NCBI RefSeq assembly: GCF_021545785.1
Contig: NZ_CP079801.1
Location: 1,302,001 to 1,366,000 of the forward strand
Reading direction: 5' to 3'
DNA from: Halopseudomonas maritima
GTDB lineage: Bacteria > Pseudomonadota > Gammaproteobacteria > Pseudomonadales > Pseudomonadaceae
DNA length: 64,000 nucleotides
The notes beneath the pieces are model-generated. The model worked only from the letters and a program-made list of their open reading frames with translations, searched no databases and had not been told where the DNA came from. The translations under genes were made by a program, and so were the position numbers. Below, one piece after another: positions 17,384 through 28,700 of this stretch (within the stretch, counting starts at the first letter, position 1; each line of letters starts with the position of its first letter).

Positions 17384-18146
17384 GCAGGTCGGGGAAGGTG
17401 GCGATACCACTCATGCCAGCGATCAACTCCGGATGCTCGGCGTCCAGTTGCGCCTCCAGCTCAACCGTCTGGGCAACGGCGTCGACCCGCGAGTTGATGG
17501 CGCTGATGTGGCCAGCGTAGCGCTTGCCGGTTTCCAGAATCTGCACCTCCAGCGGCATGTCGGCACTCAAGCGAGTGACCAGGCGCGAGGGTACGTTCAG
17601 GCGCACTTTCAGCGGCCCGTCACTGACCAGGTCAAACAGGGGCGTGCCGGCGCTGACGGTCTCAAAGGGTTTGACGTGCACCTTGGCTACGCGACCGGCA
17701 AAGGGCGCCTTGACGGTGCAGTAACTGCGCTGGGCACTGGCCAGCGCACGCGAGGCGTCAGCCTTCTGCACCTCGGTTTCGGCGATGGCAACTTCCAGGT
17801 CGCCCACCGCATCGAGTTTGCGCAGATTGCGCTTGGCTTCCAGGCTCTGACGGGTCATCGCCAACTCGGCATTGGCCACCCGCGCACGCGCCTCGGCCTC
17901 GGTGCAATTGAGTTGTACCAGCGTGGCATCCGCCTCAACACGCTGCCCCAGCGAGGCTTGCAGCTCTCGCAGGGTACCGGTCATCTGGCTGGACAGGGTG
18001 GTTTCCAGTTTTGCGGTCAACAGCACACGGATAGCTGCGGGGTCATTCAACAACAGAGCGTCGTCGACTTGCTGGGCCAGCAGTGGCAGAGATGCCAGCA
18101 ACAGGGCAACACCGACAACAACACGCTCAGGGCTGCGCAGTGGCAT
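17376..18146 (-). CDS. periplasmic adaptor (HlyD/RND membrane-fusion family)
   Basis: 256-residue adaptor with an N-terminal signal or anchor (VVVGVALLLASLPLLAQ). The lipoyl-type fold is seen as LSSQMTGTLRELQASLGQRV and, after a helical hairpin (about residues 85-140), APFAGRVAKVHVKPFETV; beta-barrel strands follow to the C-terminus. Such proteins bridge inner-membrane components to TolC. The gene overlaps the tolC-like stop by 20 bases and the GAF-HlyD start by 8. It is small for an adaptor and has no ABC or RND partner in the operon, unlike standard type I systems. Confidence 0.85.
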   Translation of the reverse strand: MPLRSPERVVVGVALLLASLPLLAQQVDDALLLNDPAAIRVLLTAKLETTLSSQMTGTLRELQASLGQRVEADATLVQLNCTEAEARARVANAELAMTRQSLEAKRNLRKLDAVGDLEVAIAETEVQKADASRALASAQRSYCTVKAPFAGRVAKVHVKPFETVSAGTPLFDLVSDGPLKVRLNVPSRLVTRLSADMPLEVQILETGKRYAGHISAINSRVDAVAQTVELEAQLDAEHPELIAGMSGIATFPDLHD

Positions 18147-19677
18147 TCACCTCTCCTTGTTCGAGCACCCGGGTGGACGCCAGCAGACCGGTGCGCTGCT
18201 GAGTGGTAAGCGTGCGTTCAATCTCGCTGGCGAGGGTTTTTATATCATGCTGCTCGATCTCTTCGGGCAGCACATCCAGACCAATCGAGTTGTACAAACG
18301 CCCCCAGGCAGCCTGCGCCCGCGAATAGGCTGCTTCGCGCTGGTAGCGCGACAGCAGGTAGCGACCCTCGGCACGGATCACCTCCAGCTCTGAACCCAGC
18401 GAACTGCTGCTGGCCGCCTGCGCATAACCCAGCAACTCACTGTCCACCCGCAGGCTTTCATCGGCAAAGCCCATGTCCTGCCGGGCCAGTTCGTAGCGCA
18501 GCGCACCCACTCGCACCTGGGTCAGGATGGCCATAGACAGGGCGACACGGCGCAGATCATCGGCAGCAGCCTGGGATTCGGCAGCGCTATCGAGCGCGGG
18601 CAGCTGCAGCAACTGCAGCAGGTTGATCGACACATCCACACCGGTGCTGTTCCAGTGGTTGTTATACAAATAATTGTTGGTGTCGTAGCTGTAGCCGGCG
18701 CTGAAGGTCACGTTGGGCCAGAGTTTGGTCTTGGCAATGTCGAGGTCGGTGAGATTAACCCGCTTGCGGTACCACTCCTCCATGATCTCCGGGCGATTTT
18801 CCAGTGACAGAATTTCCAGCTGGTTTATCTCCACGTCGATGACCGGCAGCTCTGGCTCGCTGCCGTCATCGGCCAGCACCAGTTGCGATCCGGGCGGCAG
18901 CGACATCAGCGCCTTTAGCTCGGCCTGGGCAAACTCCAGATCCTGACGGCGCGAGGTCAGCAGAGACATGGAATCAAGCAACGCACGCTGGTACGCGAGG
19001 ATGTCCTGGCGCGGCAGCAGGCCTTGGGTTTCGGCCTGGCGCGCCGAGTCCAGCGCGCTGCGGGTGCGCTGCAGCAGCCGGTCGACTTCCGGCAACAGGC
19101 GCTGGGCACCCAGCGCGCGCCAATAGGCATTACGCACATCCTGTAGCACGTTCTGCGCGACCCGGCGGCGGCGCTCCTCTGCCATGATGATTTGGTCTGC
19201 CTTTTGCTGACTGCGGTAGTAGGCCACCCCAAAATCCAGCACGCTCCAGCTCAGATTGAGCCCGGCCAGATCACGGTAGCGCTCCTGCGAGGTAGAGGCG
19301 CGCAAACTTTCCTGGCCATCTTCGATACCCACCGAGGTGCCGCCGGAGTCATTGCTGCGCCCCTCGTAACCGGCCGAGGCCACCAGGCGCGGCAGCATTT
19401 CGTGGCTCGACACGTCCAGCAGGTCAGAGGCCAGGGCGCTCTCCATCAGCTTGAGGCGGTAATCGAGGTTGTATTTCAGCGCCCGCGCGGCCGCTTCATA
19501 AAAGGTGATAGGGGCGGCAACCGGGTCCTGCTGGTCGTACATCAATTGGTAGTCGGCCAGGATGCGGTCGCGCGCCTCCTGATCGCTGTAGGGTTGCGGT
19601 TCAATAGTGTTGCAGGCACTGAGCAGGATGGCCGAGGTTATCGCGAGGCCGAGAGTCTTAAGCTGTTGTGCTGGCAT
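18127..19677 (-). CDS. TolC-like outer-membrane efflux lipoprotein
   Basis: 516-residue outer-membrane factor. Starting at ATG 19677 (AAGGACAG just upstream) gives a lipoprotein signal, TLGLAITSAILLSACNTIE, with the acylated Cys near residue 22; the longer open frame to 19707 would spoil the signal. Two repeated helical OEP regions are present (VLQDVRNAYWRALGAQRLL and the later half), with the AALKYN-like entry AARALKYNLDYRLKLMES and the strand WPNVTFSAGYSYD. It would form the outer-membrane exit channel for the giant protein. It starts 33 bases after the giant gene ends and overlaps the next adaptor gene. Confidence 0.9.
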   Translation of the reverse strand: MPAQQLKTLGLAITSAILLSACNTIEPQPYSDQEARDRILADYQLMYDQQDPVAAPITFYEAAARALKYNLDYRLKLMESALASDLLDVSSHEMLPRLVASAGYEGRSNDSGGTSVGIEDGQESLRASTSQERYRDLAGLNLSWSVLDFGVAYYRSQQKADQIIMAEERRRRVAQNVLQDVRNAYWRALGAQRLLPEVDRLLQRTRSALDSARQAETQGLLPRQDILAYQRALLDSMSLLTSRRQDLEFAQAELKALMSLPPGSQLVLADDGSEPELPVIDVEINQLEILSLENRPEIMEEWYRKRVNLTDLDIAKTKLWPNVTFSAGYSYDTNNYLYNNHWNSTGVDVSINLLQLLQLPALDSAAESQAAADDLRRVALSMAILTQVRVGALRYELARQDMGFADESLRVDSELLGYAQAASSSSLGSELEVIRAEGRYLLSRYQREAAYSRAQAAWGRLYNSIGLDVLPEEIEQHDIKTLASEIERTLTTQQRTGLLASTRVLEQGEVNATAQP

Positions 19678-19710
19678 GATCTGTCCTTGTGCATGAAAGT
19701 ATCCCATTGC

Positions 19711-22700
19711 TCAACCACCCGACTGTGACGTGGGCGGCGAGGAATGTAAACGCTGTGCAGCGGCCAGCATCTGCGCGCGGAAGCTGCTGGCGGTGCGAAT
19801 AGGTTCGTCGGTGTCGGGCTGCAGGCTGGCCAGCGGCTCGCGATTGTCGCTGTAAAGCCCCGGATCATCGAGCAGGCCGTCAGCGCTCAGGCTGATACGA
19901 CCCTGGCGGCCAAATAGCCAGGCAATGTCTAGCTCACGGTCAAGCTGGCTGTCGCGCACCGCCTGGTGCACAAACTGCCCCTGGATTTCACCCAGGCCTG
20001 CACCGATCGACGCACTCTGGTTAAAGCCCTGCATACCCAGTCGCTGATCGCCACCGGGCACCCGACCGAAGGTCAGCCGGTCCAGCTGGTTGTTGCGCTC
20101 CAGCACCGGTGAGATGAAGACCGCAGGATCGACGCCAAGCGGCACATCAACGCTGCCGGACGGATCGTCGCCGTCATCCTGGTGCGGGCCCGGCGGCTCA
20201 ACATAAGGCGCGGAGATATCCAGGGTTATGACCAGCTCGGCCTGGTCTGTACCACCGGCCAGATCACCGGTGGTGTAAGTGAACACATCATTCAGCAGCG
20301 GACCTTGCCCGGCCGTTTGCAGCACCTCGGGGTTGCTCATGTCGATGCTGTAGGTGTAGCTGCCATCGGCATTGATCACCAGCGTGCCATAACGCCCGTA
20401 CAGCGGCTGGCCGACCACACCACTGGCGCCGCTACCGCTTTCCTCGCCAGCGCGCACACCCACAACCTGCAGGCTGTCGCCGTCATCCACATCGCTGTCG
20501 TTGTCCAGCACGTTGCCGCTGGACTGCGGCGCGGCATCCTGGTCGGTGGCACTGTTGCTGTCGTTCTGCGCGACCGGGTTGTCGTTACTGCCCTGAATCA
20601 GAATATTAAGCGTGGCCGATGAGCTCAGCCCCGCGGCGTCACGCAGGCTGTAGTCAAAGCTTTCACGCAGGGTCTGACCAGCGTTGCGCAGCGCATTCAC
20701 CTGCGGGTCGTCGTTGTTCAACAGGTACTGGTAGCTGCCATCGGCGTTCAGGGTCAGGGTGCCGTAGCGCCCCTGCAGGGTCTGCCCGGGCAGCCCGTTC
20801 TGGCCCTGCTGATTGCTGAACCCGGTAACGCTCAGCACCTCGCCGTTAGCGGCGCTGTCGACGTCCAGATCGTTGTCCAGCACGTTGCCTGTCGGGTCCA
20901 CCCCGGCGCTGGCGTTGGCCGTGCCGCCGGCTTCCACGGCGGTGGCGCTGTCATCCACAGCCACGGGGGCGTCATTGCGACCGTCGATGGTGATGTTGAT
21001 CTGCGCCTGGTCGGTCGCGCCCCAGATGTCAGCCAGCGTATAGGTAAAGCTGTCCACCAGCGTCTGGCCGGTCTGGCGCAGCGCCTGCACCTCGGCCATC
21101 TCGTTGTCCAGACGATAGCGCGTACTGCCGTCGGCATTGATGGTCAGCCAACCGTACTGGCCGCGCAGCTCGCTACCCAGCGTGCCGGCCGTGCCGCTGC
21201 CCACTTCCGTGCCGGCGCGGATCGCCGTCACCGTCAGCGCGTCGCCCTCCAGATCGCGGTCATTGGCCAGCACGTTGCCGGCCGGATCAAACCCGGCCTG
21301 TGCGTTGCCGCTGCCGCCGGCCTCGACCGCCGTGGCGCTGTCGTCTGCCCCCTGAGGCGCATCATTGCGCCCGCGGATGACGATGCTTAGCTGCGCCTGG
21401 TCGTTCAGGCCGGCCAAGTCACTGGCCGCGTAGGTGAACTGGTCCAGCAGCACCTCGGCGGGCCCCAGATTGATGACCGCCGTGTCGTTCACATCCAGGG
21501 TGTACTGATAGCTGCCATCGGCGTTAAGCACCAGAGTGCCGTGGGCGCCGGTCAGCGTGATGCTGCCAGCACTCAGCCCCTGCAGGGCGCCACCGGCCGC
21601 TTCGTTGCCGGTGCGGGCGGCGCTGACACTGAGGCTATCGCCAGCATCCACATCGCTGTCGTTGCCGAGGACATTGCCAGCCGGGTTGATTGCGTTGCCA
21701 TTGCCGTTATCCGGCGTGGAGTAGGCCAGGTTGTTGGCCGCCACCGGCGCGTCGTTGGCGCCACGAATGGTGATGTTGAGCGTCGCGGTGTCCTGCAGCC
21801 CTGCAAGGTCGCTGACCGTATAGGTAAAGGCCTCGCTGAGGGTGTCGGTGCTGCTGCGCAGGGCCTGCACCGCCGCCATGTCGTTGTCCAGCCGGTAGCT
21901 GGTGGTGCCGTCAGCGTTGATGGTCAGCCAACCGTAAAGCCCGCGTAACTCGGCGCCCAGGACACCTGCACTGCCGCTGCTGCCCTCACTGCCGGTCCGA
22001 ATGCCGATGACACTGAGCAGCTCACCGCCATCCACGTCGCTGTCGTTATCCAGCACGTTGCCCTGCGGGTTGATGCCGGCCGCGCCGTTGTTGACGCCAC
22101 CGGCCTCGAGCGCAATACCCGCGTCATCACTGGCAACCGGGGTGTCGTTAGCCCCGGTAAGGGTGATGGTCAGGGTCGCGCTGTCACTCAGGCCTGCCGC
22201 ATCAACCACCTGATAGGTGAAGAAGTCAGTCAGCGTGTCTCCGGACAGTCGCAGCGCCTGCACGGCCGCATTGTCATTGTCGATAACATAGCGGTATGTG
22301 CCGTCGGCATTCAGCGTCAGGCTGCCGTACTGGCCGCTCAGCGCGCTGCCCAACGCGCCGCTGATGCCCGTGCTGGCCTCGGCACCGGTGCGAATGGCTG
22401 ATACGGTCTTGCTTTCGCCATTGGCACTGCTGTCCACGTCAGTGTCGTTGCTCAGCACATTGCCGCTGGCATTGCTACCCGGCGTGCCGTTGGCGATGCC
22501 GCCGGCCTCACTGGCGGTAGCGCCATCATCCACAGCGACCGGCGCGTCGTTACTGCCTGTGATGGTGATCGTCAGGGTCGCGCGGTCGGTCAGCCCAGCG
22601 GCATCTGCCACCTCATAGCTGAAGGACTCGCTCAGGGTTTGACCAGGGGTACGCAGAGCCTGCACCAGCGGGTTGCTGTCATCGACCACATAGGTATAGG

Positions 22701-25700
22701 TGCCATCGGCGTTCAGTGTCAGGCTGCCATACTGTCCTGCCAGCGCAGAGCCAACGCTGCCGGCAACGCCGCTGCCCGCCTCGTTGCCGGTACGCACAGA
22801 CAGCACGCTGGCCGTTTCGCCGTTGCCGTCAATGTCGCTGTCATTGGCCAACACGTTGCCCGTCGCGTCCGCGCCAGCGCTGCCATTGGCGGTGCCCCCC
22901 GCCTCCTGCGCCGTGGCACTGTCATCGCTGGCCACCGGAGCGTCACTGGCGCCAGCAATGGTGATGGTCAGGGTCGCGCTGTCAGTCAGCCCGGCCGCGT
23001 CGGTCACGCTGTAGCTGAAGCTGTCGCTCAGGGTGTCGCCCGACAGACGCAGGGCTTGCACATCGGGGTTGTCGTTGTCGACAACGTAGGTATAAGAACC
23101 ATCGGCGTTCAACGTCAGACTGCCGTAGGTGCCGATCAGCGCGCTGCCGACCGTACCGCTGGTGCCGCTGCCAGCTTCATTGCCGGTGCGAATGCTCGAG
23201 ACCCTTTGCGTCTCGCCGTTGGCGCTGCTGTCCACGTCAGTGTCGTTGCCCAGCACGTTACCTGTGGCGTTGCTGCCGGCTGTGCCGTTGGCGGTGCCGC
23301 CCGCCTCCACGGCGGTGGCGGTGTCATCCACCGCGACCGGCGCGTCGTTGGCGCCATCGAGGGTGATGGTCAGCTGCGCGCTGTCGGTCGCGCCCCAGAC
23401 ATCGGCCAGGGTGTAGGTAAAGTCATCGGTCAGGGTCTGACCGCTCTGGCGCAGCGCCTGGACCTCAGCCATGTCATTGTCGATGCGATAAACGTAGCTG
23501 CCGTCGGCATTCAGCGTCAGCCAGCCATATTGGCCGCGCAGCGCGCTGCCCAGAGCGCCGGCGGCGCCGCTGGCCGCCTCACTGCCGCTGCGTACCTCGG
23601 TGACCGCAAGCGGGTTGCTGTCTTCGTCGGTGTCGTTATCCAGCACGTTACCACTGGCATTGCTGCCGCTGTCGGCGTTGGCTACGCCGCCAGCTTCCAC
23701 GGCGCTGGCGCTGTCATCGCTGCCGACCGGGGCGTCGTTGCGGCCACGGATGATGATGGTCAGCTGGGCTTCATCGCGGAGCCCGTCAAGGTCGCTGGCA
23801 GCGTAGGTGAACTGGTCTTGCAGCAGGTCCAGCGCGCCCAGGTCGATCACCTCGGGGTTGGCTGTATCCAGGGTGTAGCTGTAGCTGCCGTCAGCATTGA
23901 TCAGCAGCTCGCCATACTGCCCGGTCAGCGTCAGGCTACCGCCACTGAGGGCAATCAGGGCGCCGCCAGCGGCTTCGTTGCCGGTGCGGCCAGCGCTGAT
24001 GCTGAGGCTGTCGCCGGCGTCCACGTCGCTGTCGTTGGTCAGCAGGTTGCCGCTCGGGTTGACTGCATTGCCGCTGCCGTTGTCGGCGACGGCATAGCCC
24101 AGGTTGTTGTTGGCCACCGGTGCGTCATTGGCGCCTTCGATGGTGACGGTCAGGGTGGCGCTGTCGCTCAGGCCTGCGGCATCCGTCACGCCGTAGGTGA
24201 AGCTGTCGCTCAGGGTATCGCCAGACAGGCGCAGGGCCTGTACTGCTGCATTGTCATTATCGATGACATAGGTGTAGGAGCCATCGGCATTCAGCGTCAG
24301 ACTGCCGTATTGCCCCACCAGCACGCTGCCGACCGCGCCCGAAGTGCCGCTGTCGCCCTCACTGCCGGTACGGATGGTGGTGACGGTGTGGCTCTCACCG
24401 TTGGCGCTGCTGTCCACGTCGGTGTCATTGGCCAGCACGTTACCCGTGGCGTTGCTGCCGGCGGTACCGTTGGCGCTACCACCGGCCTCCACGGCGATGG
24501 CGCTGTCATCCACAGCAACCGGGGCGTCGTTGGCGCCATCGATGGTGATGGTCAGGGTCGCCAGATCGCTGGCGCCGCTGGCATCACGCAACTGATAGGT
24601 AAAGCTTTCGCTCAGGCTCTGGCCGCTCTGACGCAGCGCCTGCACGGCCGCATTGTCATTGTCGATCACATAGCTGTATGTGCCGTCCGCATTCAGCGTC
24701 AGACTGCCGTACTGACCCACCAGTACCCCGCCGACCACCCCGGCGCTACCGGTGCCGGACTCGCTGCCCGTGCGCACGGCAGAGACGGTCTTGCTCTCCC
24801 CATTGGCACTGCTGTCTACATCCGTGTCATTGCTCAGGACATTGCCGCTGGCATTGCTGCCTGCCTGGCCGTTCGCCGTACCGCCCGCCTCGACAGCGGT
24901 GGCGCTGTCATCCACCGCTACCGGCGCGTCATTGGCGCCGCGCACCCTAATGGTCAGTGTGGCGCGATCACTCAGACCGGCCTCGTCGCTGACTTCGTAA
25001 CTGAAGGACTCACTCAGGGTCTGGCCGCTGGTCCGCAGGGCCTGTACTGCGGCGTTGCTGTTGTCCACCTCATAGCTGTAGGAGCCATCGGCATTCAGCG
25101 TCAGACTGCCGTATTGCCCCACCAGGACACTGCCCAACATGCCCGTGCTGCCGGTTTCGCTCTCTGCGCCGGTGCGTACCGAGGTGACGCTGCGGCTCTC
25201 GCCGTTGGCGCTGCTGTCCACATCGCTGTCGTTGCTCAGCACGTTGCCGGTGGCGTTGCTGCCGGCGGTGCCGTTGGCAATGCCACCCGCTTCAACGGCG
25301 GTGGCGCTGTCGTCCGCAGCAAGCGGGGCGTCGTTGGCACCCTCAATAGTGATGCGCAGCATCGCGCTGTCCTGACCACCCCAAATATCGGCCAAGGTAT
25401 AGGTAAAGTCGTCGGTCAGGGTCTGGCCGCTCTGGCGCAAGGCCTGCACCTCGGCCATGGCGTTATCAACCCGGTAGCTGTAGCTGCCATCGCTGTTCAG
25501 CGTGAGCCAGCCATACTGGCCACGCAGTTCGCTGCCGAGCGTGCCAGCGGTAGTGCCATTGCCGATGGCGCTGACGCTCAGGACGTCACCATCCAGATCG
25601 CTGTCGTTCAGCAGCACGTTGCCAGTGGGGTCCACCCCGGCGGTGGCGTTGGCCACGCCGCCAGCTTCAACCGCGATGGCGGTGTCGTCGACGGCCTGCG

Positions 25701-28700
25701 GGGCGTCATTGCGGCCACGGATCACGATGGTCAGTTGCGCCTGATCGCTCAGCCCCTCGGCGTCACTGGCCCGATAGGTAAAACGATCCTGCAGCAGTTG
25801 GCCCGGATTGAGGCCAATGACGGCGGCATCGCTGGTATTCAGGGTGTAGCTGTAACTGCCGTCAGCGTTAATCACCAGCTCGCCATGCTCGCCGGTCAGA
25901 GTGATGCTGCCAGCGGTCAGGTCAGTGAGAACGCCGCCAGCGGCTTCGGCGCCGGTGCGGGCGCCAGACACACTGAGACTGTCACCGGCGTCCACGTCGC
26001 GGTCATTGGTCAGCAGGTTGCCGGTCGGGTTGACGGCGTTGCCGCTGCCATCATCTGCGGCGGCATAACCGAAGTTATTGCTGGCCACCGGCGCATCATT
26101 GGCGCCGGTGAGGGTGACGGTCAGGGTCGCGCTGTCAGTCAGCCCGGCCGCATCCACCACCTCGTACGTAAAGGACTCACTCAGGGTGTCGCCGGACAAC
26201 CGCAGAGCCTGCACGGCGGCATTGTCATTGTCGATGACATAGGTATAAGTACCGTCGGCGTTCAGCGTCAGGCTGCCGTAGGTGCCGATCAGCGCATTGC
26301 CGACAGTTCCGGCCGTGCCGGTTCCGGCTTCGTTGCCGGTGCGCACCGCGCTGACGCTCCGGGTTTCGCCGTAGCTGTCTACATCGGTGTCGTTGGTGAG
26401 CACGTTGCCGGTAGCATCACTGCCCAGCGTGCCATTGGCGGTGCCGCCGGCCTCAACGGCGGTAGCCGTATCATCCACGGCCACCGGTGCGTCGTTGGCG
26501 CCCGCAATGGTAATGGTCAGCGTCGCCAGGTCGCTCAGACCGGCCGCATCGCTTAGCTGGTAGGTGAAGGACTCACTGAGGGTATCGCCAGCCTGGCGCA
26601 GCGCCTGTACAGCCGCGTTGCTGTTGTCGATGACGTAGGTGTAGGAGCCATCGGCGTTGAGGGTCAGACTGCCGTAAGTGCCGATCAGCGCCGTGCCAAC
26701 CGAGCCAGCGCTACCGCTGGCATTCTCAGCACCAGTGCGGATGGCCGACACCGTCTTGCTCTCAGCGTTGGCGTCACTGTCAACGTCGCTGTCATTGGCC
26801 AGTACGTTGCCGCTCGCGTTGCTGCCGGGCGTGCCGTTGGTGGTGCCGCCGGCCTCGACCGCCGTGGCGCTGTCGTCGGCGGCTACGGGGGCGTCATTCG
26901 CGCCCTCAATGGTGATGGTGAGCGTGGCGCTGTCGGTCAGACCGGCCGCGTCCTCCAGTTCATACGTGAAGGTTTCGCTCAGGGTCTGCCCGCTCTCGCG
27001 CAGCGCCTGCACGTTCGGGTTGCTGTTGTCGATGACGTAGGTATAAGAGCCATCGGCGTTCAGGGTCAGGCTGCCGTACTGCCCAACCAGCACACTGCCG
27101 ACCGTACCCTCGGTGCCGCTTTCGCTTTCTGCACCCGTGCGCACGGTCGACACCCTCTGGGTCTCGCCGTTGGCAACGCTGTCCACATCGGTATCGTTGG
27201 TGAGCACATTGCCGGTGGCGCTACTGCCCGCTGAGCCGTTGGCGACGCCGCCGGCCTCGACTGCCGTGGCGCTGTCGTCAGCGGCGACTGGGGCGTCGTT
27301 GCGCCCATCGATGGTCACGTCCAGTTGCGCGGTATCGGTGGCGCCCCAGATATCGGCCACGGTGTAGGTAAAGCTCTCGCTCAGGGTTTGTCCGCTTTCA
27401 CGCAGCGCCTGAACCAGCGAGTTGTCATTATCAAGCTCATAGACCCAGCGCCCGTTCTCCTGCAGCGTCAGGCTGCCGTAGAGCCCAGCCAACGCGGTAC
27501 CCGGGGTGCCGCTGGTGCCGGCTTGGCCCTCGGCGCCAGTGCGCACAGCAACCACCCGCAGCGCATCGCCCTCCGGGTCTCGGTCGTTGGTCAGCACGTT
27601 GCCTTGCGGGTCCAGCCCGCTGTCGCCATTGGCCACGCCGCCAGCCTCGACGGCCGTGGCACTGTTGTCAGTAGCGATAGGGCTATCGTTGCGCCCGCGA
27701 ATGATGATGCTCAGTTGCGCCTCGTCGCTCAGCCCGCCGCGGTCGGTGGCAGCGTAGGTGAACTGGTCCTGCAGCACGTCGCGCGGCCCGAGCGCGCGCA
27801 CCACCGGATTGTCGTTGTCGAGAATGTACTGATAGCTGCCGTCAGAGCCGATGACCAACTGACCGTACTCGCCGGTCAGCAGCGTGCCGTTGGTGCCGTC
27901 GGTGCCGGCATTGACACTCTCCAGCGCGCCGCCCGTCGCCTCGCCACCGACGCGCACGCCGGTCACGGTCAGGCTGTCGCCGTCATCGATATCGCTGTCG
28001 TTGCCCAGCACCCGGCCCACTGGGTTGGCGCCGGTGCCTTCGCCGTTATCGGCAACCGCGCGGTTGGCGTCATCCACCGCCTTGGGGGCGTCCCAGGCGC
28101 CCTGCACGCTCAACGTCAGCTGCGCAACATCGGTGCGGCCCTGCAGGTCGCGAACCTGATAGCTGAACACCTCCTGCAGCGGCGTATCACCCGGCTTCAG
28201 CGCTTGCACCACCGGGTTGTCGTTATCGAGTTGATAGCTGTAGCTGCCGTCGGCGCCCACCGTTAGGGTGCCGTACAGACCGGCCAGCGTCAGCCCGCTG
28301 CCCACCGCAGTGAAGTTACCACCGGCGCCTTCGCTACCCAGACGCAGGCCATTGAGGGTCAGGTTGTCGTTGGCATCAACATCGTTGTCGTTGGCCAGCA
28401 GGTTGCCAGTTGGATTACTACCAGCGGTGGCGTTGTCTAGGCCGCCAGCTTCAACGACTGTGTCGCGGTCATCGACGGCCACCGGCGCATCATTGGCGCC
28501 CACCAGGGTAATCGTCAGCTGCGCGGCACTGGTGGCGCCGGCCAGGTCATGAATGTTGTAGCTGAACACCTCGGTCAGACTGTCGGCATTGGTGCGCAGG
28601 GCCTGCACGGCAGCGTTGTCGTTGTCGACCACATAGCGGTAGGTGCCATCGGCGTTCACGGTAAGGGTGCCGTAGCGGCCCGCCAGCGTGCCGCCGGCCG

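Noticed and set aside
16019..18209. Plus-strand frames (308 and 310 codons) opposite the adaptor genes
   Set aside because: Low-complexity shadows of the HlyD coding strand; the adaptor proteins have clear lipoyl and barrel patterns.
22639..26556. 1,305-residue open frame antisense to the giant gene, and many other long plus-strand frames between 20 and 36 kb
   Set aside because: They are mirror images of the GC-rich repeated VCBS codons, repeat with the same period and show no independent protein family features.
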